Below are positions 7,934 to 16,906 of a DNA stretch of 26,329 bases, one piece after another; within the stretch, counting starts at the first letter, position 1; the number at the start of each line of letters is the position of its first letter. Below the pieces are notes generated by a model. That model was not told where the DNA came from. It made no database searches and saw only the letters and a list, made by a program, of their open reading frames with translations. A program made the position numbers and the translations under genes. This DNA comes from Pseudopedobacter saltans (lineage in GTDB: Bacteria; Bacteroidota; Bacteroidia; Chitinophagales; Chitinophagaceae), in the NCBI GenBank assembly GCA_003241175.1, contig QFOI01000005.1, forward strand, positions 1 to 26,329, read 5' to 3'.

Positions 7934-10702
7934 ATGCACAAATCGTATAAAATTGTTTTATTGGGGGTGGTAATTTGCTTACTCAACAGCTCAATAATGG
8001 CCCAGATTACTAATCCTGGAGACTCCGCCAACAAAACAGTGAATTCTTTAGATGCTGATTTGTTAAATATATTCAATCAATCTACCTCTAAGCAATATAA
8101 AATTGCGGGCATCGCTGTGACGGGTAATGATTACTATGATTCCAGTTTGATCATTTCCGTTTCTGGTCTATCCATTGGTGATGTAATTAAAATTCCTGGT
8201 GCTGACAATATATCAAGGACTATCAACAAATTATGGTCTTTGGAGGCATTTAGTGACATTTCCATTTTTTATACAAAACTGGAAGGCGACAATATCTGGC
8301 TAGAGATACATGTAGTGGAACGTCCCCGTCTTACTCACCTTTACTTCAAAGGAGTGCCCAAAAGTCAAGCGGATGAAATAAAAGGCCGCTCGGGTCTTGT
8401 ATTGGGTCGTGTCGTTACAGAGGCAAAGAAAATGGGTGCTGTTTCTGCAATTCGGAGATATTACGACGAAAAAGGTTTTCGTAATCTACATGTAAAAATA
8501 CAAGAGATTAAAGATACTTCTTATCTAGGACAAAATGGGGAAACGCTGACCTTTACCATAGATAAGGGAGTAAAAGTAAGAATCAATGATATCTTCTTTG
8601 TCGGTAACGAAAAAGTAGAAAGCAACAAGCTTAAGAGCCAAATGAAAGGAACTAAGGAGATGATGCGTTTGACTTTGTTCCCTGCTAAAGACACACCAGT
8701 ATGGGGTATTAACAACCGATATCCGTTTAGCCAATATCTAAAAGATCGTGGCCCTTTGCGTCCTGACCTAACGCTAAAAGTATTGGATCCTTATTTCCGA
8801 TTCAAGCTTTTTAACGGTGCAAAATTCGATGCCAAAAAATATGATGATGACAAGGGAAAAGTTATCGACTACTATAACAAAATTGGTTATAGAGATGCCT
8901 CAATTTTAAAAGATACAACCTATTATAACTCCAAAGGAAATATGAACATTGCGCTTAAGGTTAATGAAGGGCGTAAATATTATTTCGGTGATATTACTTG
9001 GAGAGGCAATACTTTGTTTTCAGATTCTTTGTTAACAGAAATATTAGGTATTGAAAAAGGCGATGTGTTTAACCAAGACTTGTTAAATACAAAACTTGGT
9101 ATTACTATGAATCCTGAAATTGCAGATATTAGTGGTCTGTATATGGATAGAGGTTATCTTTTCTTCCATGCGACTCCAACTGAAGTCGGTGTTACTAAAG
9201 ATACCATCAACTTTGAAATTCGTTTGCAGGAAGGTCCTCAGGCGACTATCAAATATGTTAAAATTGGAGGAAATGATAAAACGAATGAGCATGTGGCTCG
9301 TCGTGAATTGTATACGTTACCAGGAGATAAATTTAGCCGTGATAATTTGATTCGTTCCAATAGAACATTAGCAAACCTTGGTTTCTTTGACCAAGAAAAA
9401 ATTGACCCGGGTGTTCAGACAAATCAAGAAGACGGAACTGTTGATTTCCACTGGACTGTACAAGAGAAATCTGCGGATCAGCTGGAACTAAGTGCTGGTT
9501 TTGGAGGAGGTATTGGATTGACAGGAACATTAGGTTTGACATTTGCCAATTTTTCTACGCATAATATATTTAAAAAAGACGCTTGGGCTCCTTTGCCAAC
9601 TGGAGATGGTCAGAAACTTTCTTTGCGTTTCCAAAGTAATGGTAAAATGTATCGCTCTTACAACTTATCTTTTACCGAGCCTTGGTTAGGTGGTAAGAAA
9701 AGAAACGGTTTGCAGTTTAGCATTTACGATACCAAATACAATAATGGTTATAACTATTATACAGGAAAATTTGAAGAAACTTCTGGTAATCCTTGGTTTA
9801 GAACAACAGGTGTATCCATTGGTTTGTCTAAACAGTTAAACTGGCCAGACAACTATTTCTCTTTGACAACGGCTATCAACTATACGCGTTATCAACTTCA
9901 TAACTATACGATAGATTATTACAATATGCCGGATTTCAACAACGGTACATCCAATAATCTTAACTTGAAGTTGACTTTGCAACGTTACAATATAGATAAT
10001 CCTATATTCCCGCGTTCTGGTTCCAACTTTATGTTGAGTGCGCAGTTGACTCCGCCATATTCCATATTGGATCCGAAAATTGTAAACTATTCAGATGCTC
10101 GTAAATACAAATGGATAGAATACCACAAATGGCGTTTCACTGGTGAATGGTACGTACCATTGACAGCTCCGGTGGGAGAGGACAAAAAGCAATTGGTATT
10201 GAAGATGTCTGCGAAATTTGGATACATGGGTAAATACAATACCAATCCGAATCTGTTGGTGTCTCCATTCGAAAGATTCCAGGTGGGTGATGCAGGTTTG
10301 AGTAATACTTATTCATTCTTGGGTTATGACATCATATCTCAAAGAGGTTATCCGGTTTACTCTTCCTCTAATCCAAGGGTTAATCCTGACCAACAACAAG
10401 CGGCGACTTATTTTACCATGTTCAATAAATACACTACTGAATTGAGGTATCCGTTAAGTTTGAATCCTAGTAGTACGATATTTGGTCTAGCATTTTTCGA
10501 AGCAGCCAATGGTTGGTATGGTTTCAAGGATTACAATCCATTCCAGTTACGTCGTTCCGTTGGTTTGGGTATGAGATTTAATCTTCCTATGTTTGGTCTG
10601 TTAGGGTTTGATTACGGTATTGGTTTGGATAGGACAACGCCAGGAAATGGTATAAAAGGTGCAGGTAGATTTACCTTCATGTTAGGATTTGAACCAGATT
10701 AG
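7934..10702 (+). CDS. bamA: Outer-membrane protein assembly factor BamA
   Basis: A 922-aa Omp85 protein, longer than the roughly 810-aa enterobacterial BamA. The signal peptide ends SSIMAQ (after Ala23). The periplasmic part (about 54-510) has successive POTRA domains, including AGIAVTGNDYYDSSLI and a later FGDITWRGNTLFSDSLL unit. The C-terminal third is a 16-strand-type barrel with FTEPWLGGKKRNGLQFSIYD and a near-terminal SVGLGMRFNLPMFGLLGFD. It folds and inserts outer-membrane barrels. The two Skp/OmpH chaperone genes follow; the first starts 8 bp after the bamA stop. The 118-bp gap after uppS may hold a promoter (TTAATTTG at 7861-7868, one mismatch to the -7 box). Confidence 0.95.
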   Translation: MHKSYKIVLLGVVICLLNSSIMAQITNPGDSANKTVNSLDADLLNIFNQSTSKQYKIAGIAVTGNDYYDSSLIISVSGLSIGDVIKIPGADNISRTINKLWSLEAFSDISIFYTKLEGDNIWLEIHVVERPRLTHLYFKGVPKSQADEIKGRSGLVLGRVVTEAKKMGAVSAIRRYYDEKGFRNLHVKIQEIKDTSYLGQNGETLTFTIDKGVKVRINDIFFVGNEKVESNKLKSQMKGTKEMMRLTLFPAKDTPVWGINNRYPFSQYLKDRGPLRPDLTLKVLDPYFRFKLFNGAKFDAKKYDDDKGKVIDYYNKIGYRDASILKDTTYYNSKGNMNIALKVNEGRKYYFGDITWRGNTLFSDSLLTEILGIEKGDVFNQDLLNTKLGITMNPEIADISGLYMDRGYLFFHATPTEVGVTKDTINFEIRLQEGPQATIKYVKIGGNDKTNEHVARRELYTLPGDKFSRDNLIRSNRTLANLGFFDQEKIDPGVQTNQEDGTVDFHWTVQEKSADQLELSAGFGGGIGLTGTLGLTFANFSTHNIFKKDAWAPLPTGDGQKLSLRFQSNGKMYRSYNLSFTEPWLGGKKRNGLQFSIYDTKYNNGYNYYTGKFEETSGNPWFRTTGVSIGLSKQLNWPDNYFSLTTAINYTRYQLHNYTIDYYNMPDFNNGTSNNLNLKLTLQRYNIDNPIFPRSGSNFMLSAQLTPPYSILDPKIVNYSDARKYKWIEYHKWRFTGEWYVPLTAPVGEDKKQLVLKMSAKFGYMGKYNTNPNLLVSPFERFQVGDAGLSNTYSFLGYDIISQRGYPVYSSSNPRVNPDQQQAATYFTMFNKYTTELRYPLSLNPSSTIFGLAFFEAANGWYGFKDYNPFQLRRSVGLGMRFNLPMFGLLGFDYGIGLDRTTPGNGIKGAGRFTFMLGFEPD

Positions 10703-10709
10703 TAGAATA

Positions 10710-11240
10710 ATGAAGCGTATTTGTTCGATAATTATATTGATTACTATTTTTGCTATTGGAAATATCAAGATATCCAATGCTCAACGTTATGCGGTGATTG
10801 ATACCAGATATATTTTGAGCAAAATGCCAGAATACGCAGACGCCGATGTGCAATTGAAAAAGATGAGTACACAATGGCAAAGAGAGGTAGCTAAGATGCA
10901 AACGGATCTGGATGCCATGCGTAAGGATTTTCAGGCGGAACAATATATGTTGACAGACGAACTAAAACAAAAAAGAGAGATTGAGATCGCCAATAAGGAA
11001 AAAATGGTGCGAGATTTGAATACAAAGTATTTTGGTTACGAAGGAGAGCTCTTTGTGCAAAGAAAACGCCTAGTGCAACCCATACAAGATAAGATCTACA
11101 ATGCGGTACAAAATATGGCAGTTACACGTGGTTATGATTTTATTTTGGATAAGAGTGAAGGAATTACCGTTATATTTGCTGACCCGAAATTGAATAAGAG
11201 TGACGATATTCTTGTAAGTTTGGGCATAAAAACGAAATAA
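10710..11240 (+). CDS. OmpH/Skp-family periplasmic chaperone (first copy)
   Basis: The open frame reaches an upstream TTG at 10689 inside bamA, but the ATG at 10710 gives a normal signal peptide (MKRICSIIILITIF, cleavage near SNAQR), so I chose it: 176 aa. The mature chain starts AVIDTRYILSKMPEYADAD, the Skp/OmpH signature, followed by a long charged coiled coil (about 50-115) that forms the tentacle arms, and ends GYDFILDKSEGITVIFADPKLNK-type OmpH sequence. Skp holds unfolded outer-membrane proteins in the periplasm and delivers them to BamA, which is encoded 7 bp upstream. Confidence 0.88.
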   Translation: MKRICSIIILITIFAIGNIKISNAQRYAVIDTRYILSKMPEYADADVQLKKMSTQWQREVAKMQTDLDAMRKDFQAEQYMLTDELKQKREIEIANKEKMVRDLNTKYFGYEGELFVQRKRLVQPIQDKIYNAVQNMAVTRGYDFILDKSEGITVIFADPKLNKSDDILVSLGIKTK

Positions 11241-11295
11241 ACACATTTTCAAGGCTTTTAAGAAGCATATACATTACTAAAAACAAAAACAAAAA

Positions 11296-11880
11296 ATGAA
11301 AAAGGTTCTTTTAGGATTGATCGCTATTGTTGGAATGACCTTTATGGCGATAAGTGCAAATGCACAGACTGGTTTTAAAATTGGTATTTTTGATGCAGAG
11401 GGTATGATTCGTTTTATGCCAGAATATCCGCATATTGACACATTGTTGCAAAAATTTCAAGTGGATAGCTTGGCACCTAGACGTGATATATTGGAATCTG
11501 AATTTGGTAGATTGGATACGGCGTACAAAGTAGATTCTGCAGCTAAAAAACCAGAAGCTAGATTACAATATTTGAAAGATCAAAAAAATCAAGTTTTGTA
11601 TCAGTTAATTAACTGGCAACAAATTGTACAAAACGAAAGCCAAAGAAAATATGTACAATTAGCGCAACCATTGTATCAAAAAATAGTCAAAGCGTTACAG
11701 ACAGTAGTTACTGCACAACATATTTCTGTTGTGTTGAAACCTGATGCAATTGAGCCTGCTATTGCGCCAAATGCGACTTATGTTGTGGATCTTTCTATTC
11801 CTGTGGCTAAGGCTGTAGGTATTAAAATAGATGATCAAGGTGCAGGATCCGCACCTGCCACTAAACCAGCAGGTAAATAA
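11296..11880 (+). CDS. OmpH/Skp-family periplasmic chaperone (second, divergent copy)
   Basis: A 194-aa protein with a signal peptide (cleavage at ANAQT, after Ala23). GIFDAEGMIRFMPEYPHID aligns with the OmpH start of the preceding gene, but the helical arm is different and Gln-rich (LKDQKNQVLYQLINWQQIV). The C-terminal domain is extended and ends in a short Gly/Ala/Pro tail (GAGSAPATKPAGK). The two genes therefore look like an old duplication whose copies have diverged, probably with distinct clients or forming a mixed trimer; that is inference. It is followed directly by the strong hairpin terminator. Confidence 0.85.
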   Translation: MKKVLLGLIAIVGMTFMAISANAQTGFKIGIFDAEGMIRFMPEYPHIDTLLQKFQVDSLAPRRDILESEFGRLDTAYKVDSAAKKPEARLQYLKDQKNQVLYQLINWQQIVQNESQRKYVQLAQPLYQKIVKALQTVVTAQHISVVLKPDAIEPAIAPNATYVVDLSIPVAKAVGIKIDDQGAGSAPATKPAGK

Positions 11881-11897
11881 CAAGATTTTTATCAATT

Positions 11898-11942
11898 AAA
11901 AATAAGAAGCACCATGTTTATTGCATGGTGCTTCTTATTTTT
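11898..11942 (+). terminator. Intrinsic terminator after the bamA-ompH block
   Basis: A 16-bp perfect stem (11901-11916 with 11924-11939, core GAAGCACCATG/CATGGTGCTTC) extends to 19 bp with flanking A-T pairs and closes a 7-nt loop TTTATTG. A T-tract follows at 11938-11942. The A-rich left flank would let it work in both directions. It ends only 5 bp before the murI ATG. Confidence 0.88.
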
Positions 11943-11947
11943 GGGGT

Positions 11948-12772
11948 ATGCAGCAAAATCCTATTGGTGTTTTTGATTCTGGTTATGGAGGGTTGACGAT
12001 TTTACGTAAACTCACTGCTCAGATGCCTTCGCACGATTTTATTTATTTGGGAGACAATGCCCGTGCTCCTTACGGAACACGTTCATTTGAAACCATTTAT
12101 AAATATACACTACAGGCGGTTAAATGGTTTTTCGAACAAGGATGTCCTTTAGTAGTATTGGCATGCAATACCGCTTCTGCAAAAGCACTGCGAACCATTC
12201 AACAAAATGATTTGCCTAATATAGATCCTTCCAAACGTGTCTTGGGGATTGTGAGGCCTACAAGTGAGGTTATTGGTGATTTTACGGAAACCAGAAAAGT
12301 AGGCGTTATGGCAACGAAAGGAACCGTGTTGTCTGAATCTTACAAAATAGAAATCAACAAAAGTTTTCCTGACATTGAAGTTTTTCAAGAATACTGTCCT
12401 ATGTGGGTTCCGTTGGTGGAAAACAATGAATTTGCTTCTCCAGGAGCTGACTATTTTATCAAAAAGCATATAAAGGATTTGCTGAAAAAAGATGCGCATA
12501 TTGATACGGTATTATTGGCTTGTACACATTATCCTTTATTAATGCAAAAAATAAAAGAGTATATGCCAGTAAGTATCAATATTGTAGAGCAGGGAAATAT
12601 CGTAACGGAAAGTCTTGTGAGATACCTCAGTCGACATACGGACATGAATGACCGAATCACGAAAGGCGCGCACCGTAGTTTTTTCACCACAGATGATCCA
12701 CATAATTTCAGTGAGCAAGCTGCCATTTTTTATGGTCAGAGAGTGCAGGCTGGAAAAGTGGATATGCAATAA
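11948..12772 (+). CDS. murI: Glutamate racemase
   Basis: A 274-aa enzyme supplying D-glutamate for peptidoglycan precursors. IGVFDSGYGGLTILR (6-20) carries Asp10 and Ser11; the two catalytic cysteines are Cys73 in LACNTAS and Cys192 in LACTHYP. YLGDNARAPYGTRS is also typical. An in-frame TTG at 11921 lies in the loop of the preceding terminator, so translation surely starts at the ATG at 11948. That ATG is 5 bp past the hairpin and has no normal ribosome site (TTTTTGGGGTATG). It is the last gene of the conserved uppS-bamA-ompH-ompH-murI order. Confidence 0.93.
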   Translation: MQQNPIGVFDSGYGGLTILRKLTAQMPSHDFIYLGDNARAPYGTRSFETIYKYTLQAVKWFFEQGCPLVVLACNTASAKALRTIQQNDLPNIDPSKRVLGIVRPTSEVIGDFTETRKVGVMATKGTVLSESYKIEINKSFPDIEVFQEYCPMWVPLVENNEFASPGADYFIKKHIKDLLKKDAHIDTVLLACTHYPLLMQKIKEYMPVSINIVEQGNIVTESLVRYLSRHTDMNDRITKGAHRSFFTTDDPHNFSEQAAIFYGQRVQAGKVDMQ

Positions 12773-12808
12773 CCTGATTTTTTTAATTGAAAATATCCTC
12801 AAAACAAT

Positions 12809-14335
12809 ATGGCTACCAAAGACACTTTCATACAGACCGTAAAAGACGGCTACACCTTCAAAGGCGATCATGTAAAAATTGGAATCGGTATATTGGATGG
12901 CAACCCCGTGCCTGAAGCAGAAATCTTCCTTCCTTTAAAAACGCTCAACCGTCACGGGCTTATTGCAGGAGCTACTGGAACTGGTAAAACCAAAACTGTC
13001 CAAATGCTCGCGGAATACCTCAGCGACAACAGCATTCCAGTTCTATTGATGGATATTAAAGGGGACTTGAGTGGTATTGCTGCTGAAGGAGTTGCCAATG
13101 ATAAGATAAAAGAACGCTATCAATTGCTCCACATGGACTATGTTCCAGAAGCATTTTCTTCCGAATTTTTGACGTTGAGTAATGAGGTCGGCGTAAAATT
13201 AAGAGCTACAGTCAGTGAATTTGGTCCGATTCTTTTAAGTAAAATATTGGAACTCAACGATAACCAAGCTGGACTGGTGGCCATGTTATTCAAATATTGC
13301 GACGACTCTCAGTTGCCTTTGGTTGATCTGAAAGATTTTACCAAAGTACTCCAATATGCTTCGCAAGAAGGAAAAGATGAATTGACAAAAGCTTATGGCA
13401 ATATCGCAACGACTTCCATTGGAACGATTTTGCGTAAAGTGGTGGAATTGCAACAGCAAGGAGCGGATCAGTTTTTCGGAGAGAAAAGTTTTGAAGTGGA
13501 TGATCTGATGCGAATAGACGATACTGGTCGAGGAATTGTCAATATTCTCCGTGTCACTGATATGCAAAATCGCCCTAAACTATTCTCTACTTTCATGTTG
13601 CAGATGCTGGATGAGTTGTATTCTAGTTCACCAGAAGCAGGAGATTTGGACAAACCTAAATTGGTTATTGTAATTGATGAGGCACATTTATTATTTGAAG
13701 AAGCTTCTTCTGCACTTTTACAAAAAATAGAAACCATCATCAAACTAATCCGATCCAAAGGTATTGGCATCTATTTCTGTACGCAAAATCCGCAGGATGT
13801 TCCAGCTGGTATTTTGAGCCAGTTGGGTTTGAAAATACAACATGCTCTTCGTGCCTTTACGGCTGCCGATCGGAAAACTATTAAGCAAGCCGCTGAAAAT
13901 TTCCCAGAAAGCGATTTTTACAAAACGGAGGACTTGTTGACCCAAATGGGTATTGGAGAAGCTTTTGTTACGCTTTTGAATGAAAAAGGAATCCCGACGC
14001 CACTTGTGCATACATTGCTTTGTTCTCCAAGAAGCAGAATGGATATTTTGACGTCGACCGAGTTGAAAAATATCGTTGCTCAGAGTCGATTGGTTCCAAA
14101 ATATAACCAAGCAATTGATCCAGTAAGTGCTTACGAAATCCTTACCCAAAAATTGCAACAAGCTGCAACGGCCAATGAGACAACAGCGACAAAATCTTCT
14201 CAAAAGGCAGAGCCGGGATTTCTTGACAATCCTTTTGTAAAATCTGCTATGCGCACAGCATCAACCATTGTTACTGGTACGATTGTACGTAGTATTTTGG
14301 GCGCGCTTGGTTTGGGTGGTAAAAAGAGAAAATAG
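12809..14335 (+). CDS. HerA-like P-loop ATPase, DUF853 (YjgR) family
   Basis: A 508-aa protein of the HerA/FtsK superfamily. Walker A is GATGTGKT (54-61), MDIKGDLSG follows (81-89), Walker B is LVIVIDEAHLLF (285-296), and IYFCTQNPQDVP (321-332) is the sensor region. Residues 440-508 form a Gln/Thr linker and a hydrophobic, glycine-rich tail ending in GGKKRK. DUF853 proteins such as YjgR are widespread and hexameric in type, but no cellular role is established to my knowledge. No NurA, SIR2 or nuclease partner is adjacent, so a HerA-NurA repair or defence complex is not supported. It starts 36 bp after murI, possibly cotranscribed, and ends at a terminator. Confidence 0.9.
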   Translation: MATKDTFIQTVKDGYTFKGDHVKIGIGILDGNPVPEAEIFLPLKTLNRHGLIAGATGTGKTKTVQMLAEYLSDNSIPVLLMDIKGDLSGIAAEGVANDKIKERYQLLHMDYVPEAFSSEFLTLSNEVGVKLRATVSEFGPILLSKILELNDNQAGLVAMLFKYCDDSQLPLVDLKDFTKVLQYASQEGKDELTKAYGNIATTSIGTILRKVVELQQQGADQFFGEKSFEVDDLMRIDDTGRGIVNILRVTDMQNRPKLFSTFMLQMLDELYSSSPEAGDLDKPKLVIVIDEAHLLFEEASSALLQKIETIIKLIRSKGIGIYFCTQNPQDVPAGILSQLGLKIQHALRAFTAADRKTIKQAAENFPESDFYKTEDLLTQMGIGEAFVTLLNEKGIPTPLVHTLLCSPRSRMDILTSTELKNIVAQSRLVPKYNQAIDPVSAYEILTQKLQQAATANETTATKSSQKAEPGFLDNPFVKSAMRTASTIVTGTIVRSILGALGLGGKKRK

Positions 14336-14359
14336 TTATACAACATTCTAATCATAAAA

Positions 14360-14393
14360 AGGATACCTCTATTGACAAGATAGAGGTATTTTT
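14360..14393 (+). terminator. Intrinsic terminator after the DUF853 gene
   Basis: Stem ATACCTCTAT (14363-14372) pairs with ATAGAGGTAT (14380-14389) around a 7-nt loop, with weak G-T and A-T pairs extending the base and a T-tract at 14389-14393. It ends 19 bp before the next gene's ATG. Confidence 0.85.
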
Positions 14394-14394
14394 G
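14387..14394 (+). promoter_or_regulatory. Candidate -7 box overlapping the terminator
   Basis: TATTTTTG matches TAnnTTTG and is made from the terminator's right arm plus its T-tract, 17 bp before the ATG of the Gfo/Idh/MocA gene. No -33 TTTG is present at the right distance. Confidence 0.3.
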
Positions 14395-14411
14395 CAATAT
14401 AATTATCGATC

Positions 14412-15395
14412 ATGTTGAAAATCGGAGTATTGGGCGCTGGCCATATCGGAAAATTTCATTTAAACAATTGGAAAGAAATAGAAAATGTAGAGTTAGTAGG
14501 TTTTTATGAGCCTAACGACGAAATAGCTGCTGATGTAGAGAAAAATTACCAGATCAAGCGTTTTTTGAATCCTGAAGATCTTTTGGATCATGTAGATGCT
14601 GCGGATATCGATGCGCCAACCAATCATCATTTTGCATTATGTGAAATGGCCGTACGTAAAGGAAAGCATGTATTTGTAGAAAAGCCAATCGTAAAAACTT
14701 TGGAGGAAGGTAGAAAGTTGATCAACATGGTTCGTGAGGCGAATGTAAAAGTCCAGGTTGGACATGTTGAACGGTTCAATCCGGCTTTTGTTTCTGCTCA
14801 GAAATACATACATCAACCACTTTTTATCGAGGTGCACCGATTGGCGCAGTTCAATCCTAGAGGTACGGAAGTCAGCGTTATATTGGACCTCATGATACAC
14901 GATATTGATATTATATTGAGTATTGTCAAAAGTGATGTAAAAAATATTTATGCTAGTGGTGTAGGTGTAATTACCGAAACGCCTGATATTGCTAATGTGC
15001 GTATAGAATTTCACAATGGCTGCGTAGCCAACTTAACGAGTAGCCGTATCAGCATGAAAAAAATGCGTAAACTGCGTATTTTTCAAAAAGATGCCTATAT
15101 CGGTATTGACTTTTTGGATAAAAAGGCGGAAGTAATCAAGTTAAAACACCCAAGTGACAGTGACGTTTTCTCTTTTGATATTGATACGCCAGATGGTACT
15201 AAGAAAACTATCGCTATATCCAATCCTAAAGTGCAAGATGCCAATGCGATGAAAGCAGAATTGGAATCTTTTGTAGACGCCATCGTTAATAACAAACCCA
15301 CCAAAGTCAGTGAAATCGATGGTTATCTAGCTTTGGAAGTTGCTCATAAAATATTGGAAAAAATACACCATAACAAAGTCCTAGCGGCTAATTAA
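14412..15395 (+). CDS. Gfo/Idh/MocA-family NAD(P)-dependent oxidoreductase
   Basis: A 327-aa sugar-type dehydrogenase. The N-terminal Rossmann fold has GAGHIGKFH (8-16), and the family's catalytic-lysine motif is VEKPI (89-93). HVERFNPAF (118-126) and DLMIHDIDI (159-167) mark the C-terminal substrate domain with its conserved His-Asp. The substrate cannot be read from sequence; relatives act on UDP-amino sugars, inositols and other sugars. The gene begins 17 bp past a terminator and is followed 18 bp later by a polyprenyl-phosphate sugar transferase, so a role in making a nucleotide sugar for surface glycan synthesis is plausible. Confidence 0.88.
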   Translation: MLKIGVLGAGHIGKFHLNNWKEIENVELVGFYEPNDEIAADVEKNYQIKRFLNPEDLLDHVDAADIDAPTNHHFALCEMAVRKGKHVFVEKPIVKTLEEGRKLINMVREANVKVQVGHVERFNPAFVSAQKYIHQPLFIEVHRLAQFNPRGTEVSVILDLMIHDIDIILSIVKSDVKNIYASGVGVITETPDIANVRIEFHNGCVANLTSSRISMKKMRKLRIFQKDAYIGIDFLDKKAEVIKLKHPSDSDVFSFDIDTPDGTKKTIAISNPKVQDANAMKAELESFVDAIVNNKPTKVSEIDGYLALEVAHKILEKIHHNKVLAAN

Positions 15396-15413
15396 CCGAT
15401 AGATTAGGACTAC

Positions 15414-16850
15414 ATGAAAGATTTTTCAGCTAAACTATACAACTTTACAATGGATTACCTTACCGTGGTAATTGGATGGGGTGTAGTGGTCTTATTTAGA
15501 TGGAAAATGTTGTATAGTCTTGGTTATTCCTATACAAAAAGCTGGGATGGATTTAGATATCTGGATAGCCACTTTTATGAAAAATGGTTTCTGTGGGTTC
15601 CCATTTTATCGGTAGCCACTTTTACTTTTTTGGGCGCATATGCACAAGCACCATTCATGAAGTCCAGGGTTAAGGAAATCTATCAGACGGTTGCACAAAC
15701 TTTTATTCTCTCTCTTCTACTTTTTTTACTAACACTTTTAAAGGAATATACCAATTATTGGCATGGAATAAGTGTGCTGTTGCTATTGTGGTTTTGGTTA
15801 TTCGTGAGTGTATGTTTGGGGAGAATAATCTTGTTGCAATATTTTAAGATTCAAATATTGAACGGGAAGATTAAAATTGGTTTTTTCATTATTGGCTCTG
15901 GAAAAGTAGCGTTGAATTTTTTCCGAGAATTGGAAAAAACGGGTTACAGGCAAGGATTTAAATTTGTAGGATACGCTCCTTTCATGGAGGAGGAAGTTGA
16001 TGCTATGAAAGAGGTATCTCTGAAAAAATACTCGACAAAAGACGATTTAGTTTCAATGGGTCAAAAAGAAGGGGTGAGGATTGTGTTGTTAGCTCCTGAT
16101 GTAATGACTTCATCGCCACAATTACTGCGATACATCGCCTCTTTTTCTGCTATAGGAGTGGATGTTATGCGAGTTCCGCAGGATGTTGATTTTTTTTCGG
16201 GTAATATTCAGACGGAAGATATTCTATCCATACCCTTAGTGAGAGTTAATCCTGTAAGGATGCCTATATGGCAACAACATACTAAGAGGATGATTGATAT
16301 TTTTCTTTCCATATTGGGATTCCTAGTTCTTAGTCCCTTACTCTTTTTTACAGCTATCCGGACCAGATTATCTTCTAAAGGGCCTATATTTTTTCTCCAA
16401 GAAAGGCTAGGACGCAATGGCGAAGTTTTCAGGATTGTTAAGTTTAGATCCATGTGTGAAGATGCCGAAAAAGAGGGTCCGCAACTTTCCTCAGATCATG
16501 ATAGTCGAATTACATCATGGGGAAGAATCATGAGAAAATGGCGTTTGGATGAATTGCCTCAATTATGGAATATCTTACGTGGCGATATGTCTTTTGTCGG
16601 GCCAAGACCGGAAAGAGCTTATTATATTGAAAAACTTTCGCAAGAAATTCCGTACTACAAATATTTATTGAAAGTGCGTCCGGGACTAACTTCTTGGGGT
16701 ATGGTCAAGTTTGGCTATGCCTCCAATATAGAAGAAATGAAAGAACGCTTAAAATATGACCTAGTTTATCTTGAAAATGCTTCTTTGCTTGTGGACATTA
16801 AGATATTGGTATACACCATTAGAATTCTGTTTTTGGGAAAAGGCAAATAA
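15414..16850 (+). CDS. Polyprenyl-phosphate sugar-1-phosphate transferase (WbaP/WcaJ type)
   Basis: A 478-aa inner-membrane enzyme that starts a surface polysaccharide by moving a sugar-1-phosphate from a nucleotide sugar to undecaprenyl phosphate. The N-terminus has about four membrane segments (12-29, 58-77, 93-110, 118-141), then a Rossmann-like domain (GFFIIGSGKVALNFF, 156-170). The catalytic PF02397 domain (about 285-475) holds KRMIDIFLSILGFLVLSPL, the re-entrant helix, KFRSMCEDAEKEGP (343-356), the Asp-Glu pair in RLDELPQLWNILRGDMS, and FVGPRPER (394-401). The sugar is not predictable. No flippase, polymerase or glycosyltransferase genes follow. Coupled to the oxidoreductase 18 bp upstream. 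Confidence 0.92.
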   Translation: MKDFSAKLYNFTMDYLTVVIGWGVVVLFRWKMLYSLGYSYTKSWDGFRYLDSHFYEKWFLWVPILSVATFTFLGAYAQAPFMKSRVKEIYQTVAQTFILSLLLFLLTLLKEYTNYWHGISVLLLLWFWLFVSVCLGRIILLQYFKIQILNGKIKIGFFIIGSGKVALNFFRELEKTGYRQGFKFVGYAPFMEEEVDAMKEVSLKKYSTKDDLVSMGQKEGVRIVLLAPDVMTSSPQLLRYIASFSAIGVDVMRVPQDVDFFSGNIQTEDILSIPLVRVNPVRMPIWQQHTKRMIDIFLSILGFLVLSPLLFFTAIRTRLSSKGPIFFLQERLGRNGEVFRIVKFRSMCEDAEKEGPQLSSDHDSRITSWGRIMRKWRLDELPQLWNILRGDMSFVGPRPERAYYIEKLSQEIPYYKYLLKVRPGLTSWGMVKFGYASNIEEMKERLKYDLVYLENASLLVDIKILVYTIRILFLGKGK

Positions 16851-16906
16851 TCCGTCCAAAATAGCGTTATAGAAAGGTTAGTTATCTTAACTGGAACATT
16901 CAAAAA

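Noticed and set aside
12149..12499. Minus-strand open frame opposite murI
   Set aside because: It is antisense to an essential, motif-complete gene and the product resembles no known protein.
13745..14203. Minus-strand open frame opposite the DUF853 ATPase
   Set aside because: It is a shadow of the HerA-like gene: rich in Cys, Trp, Phe and Ser with no domain or upstream signal.
12809..14335. HerA-NurA or HerA-SIR2 type defence or repair system
   Set aside because: The ATPase belongs to the DUF853/YjgR group and its neighbours are murI and a sugar oxidoreductase; no nuclease or sirtuin gene is present.
16876..16897. AGTTA-TCT-TAACT inverted repeat after the sugar transferase gene
   Set aside because: The stem is only 5 bp with no T-tract, too weak to call a terminator or operator.
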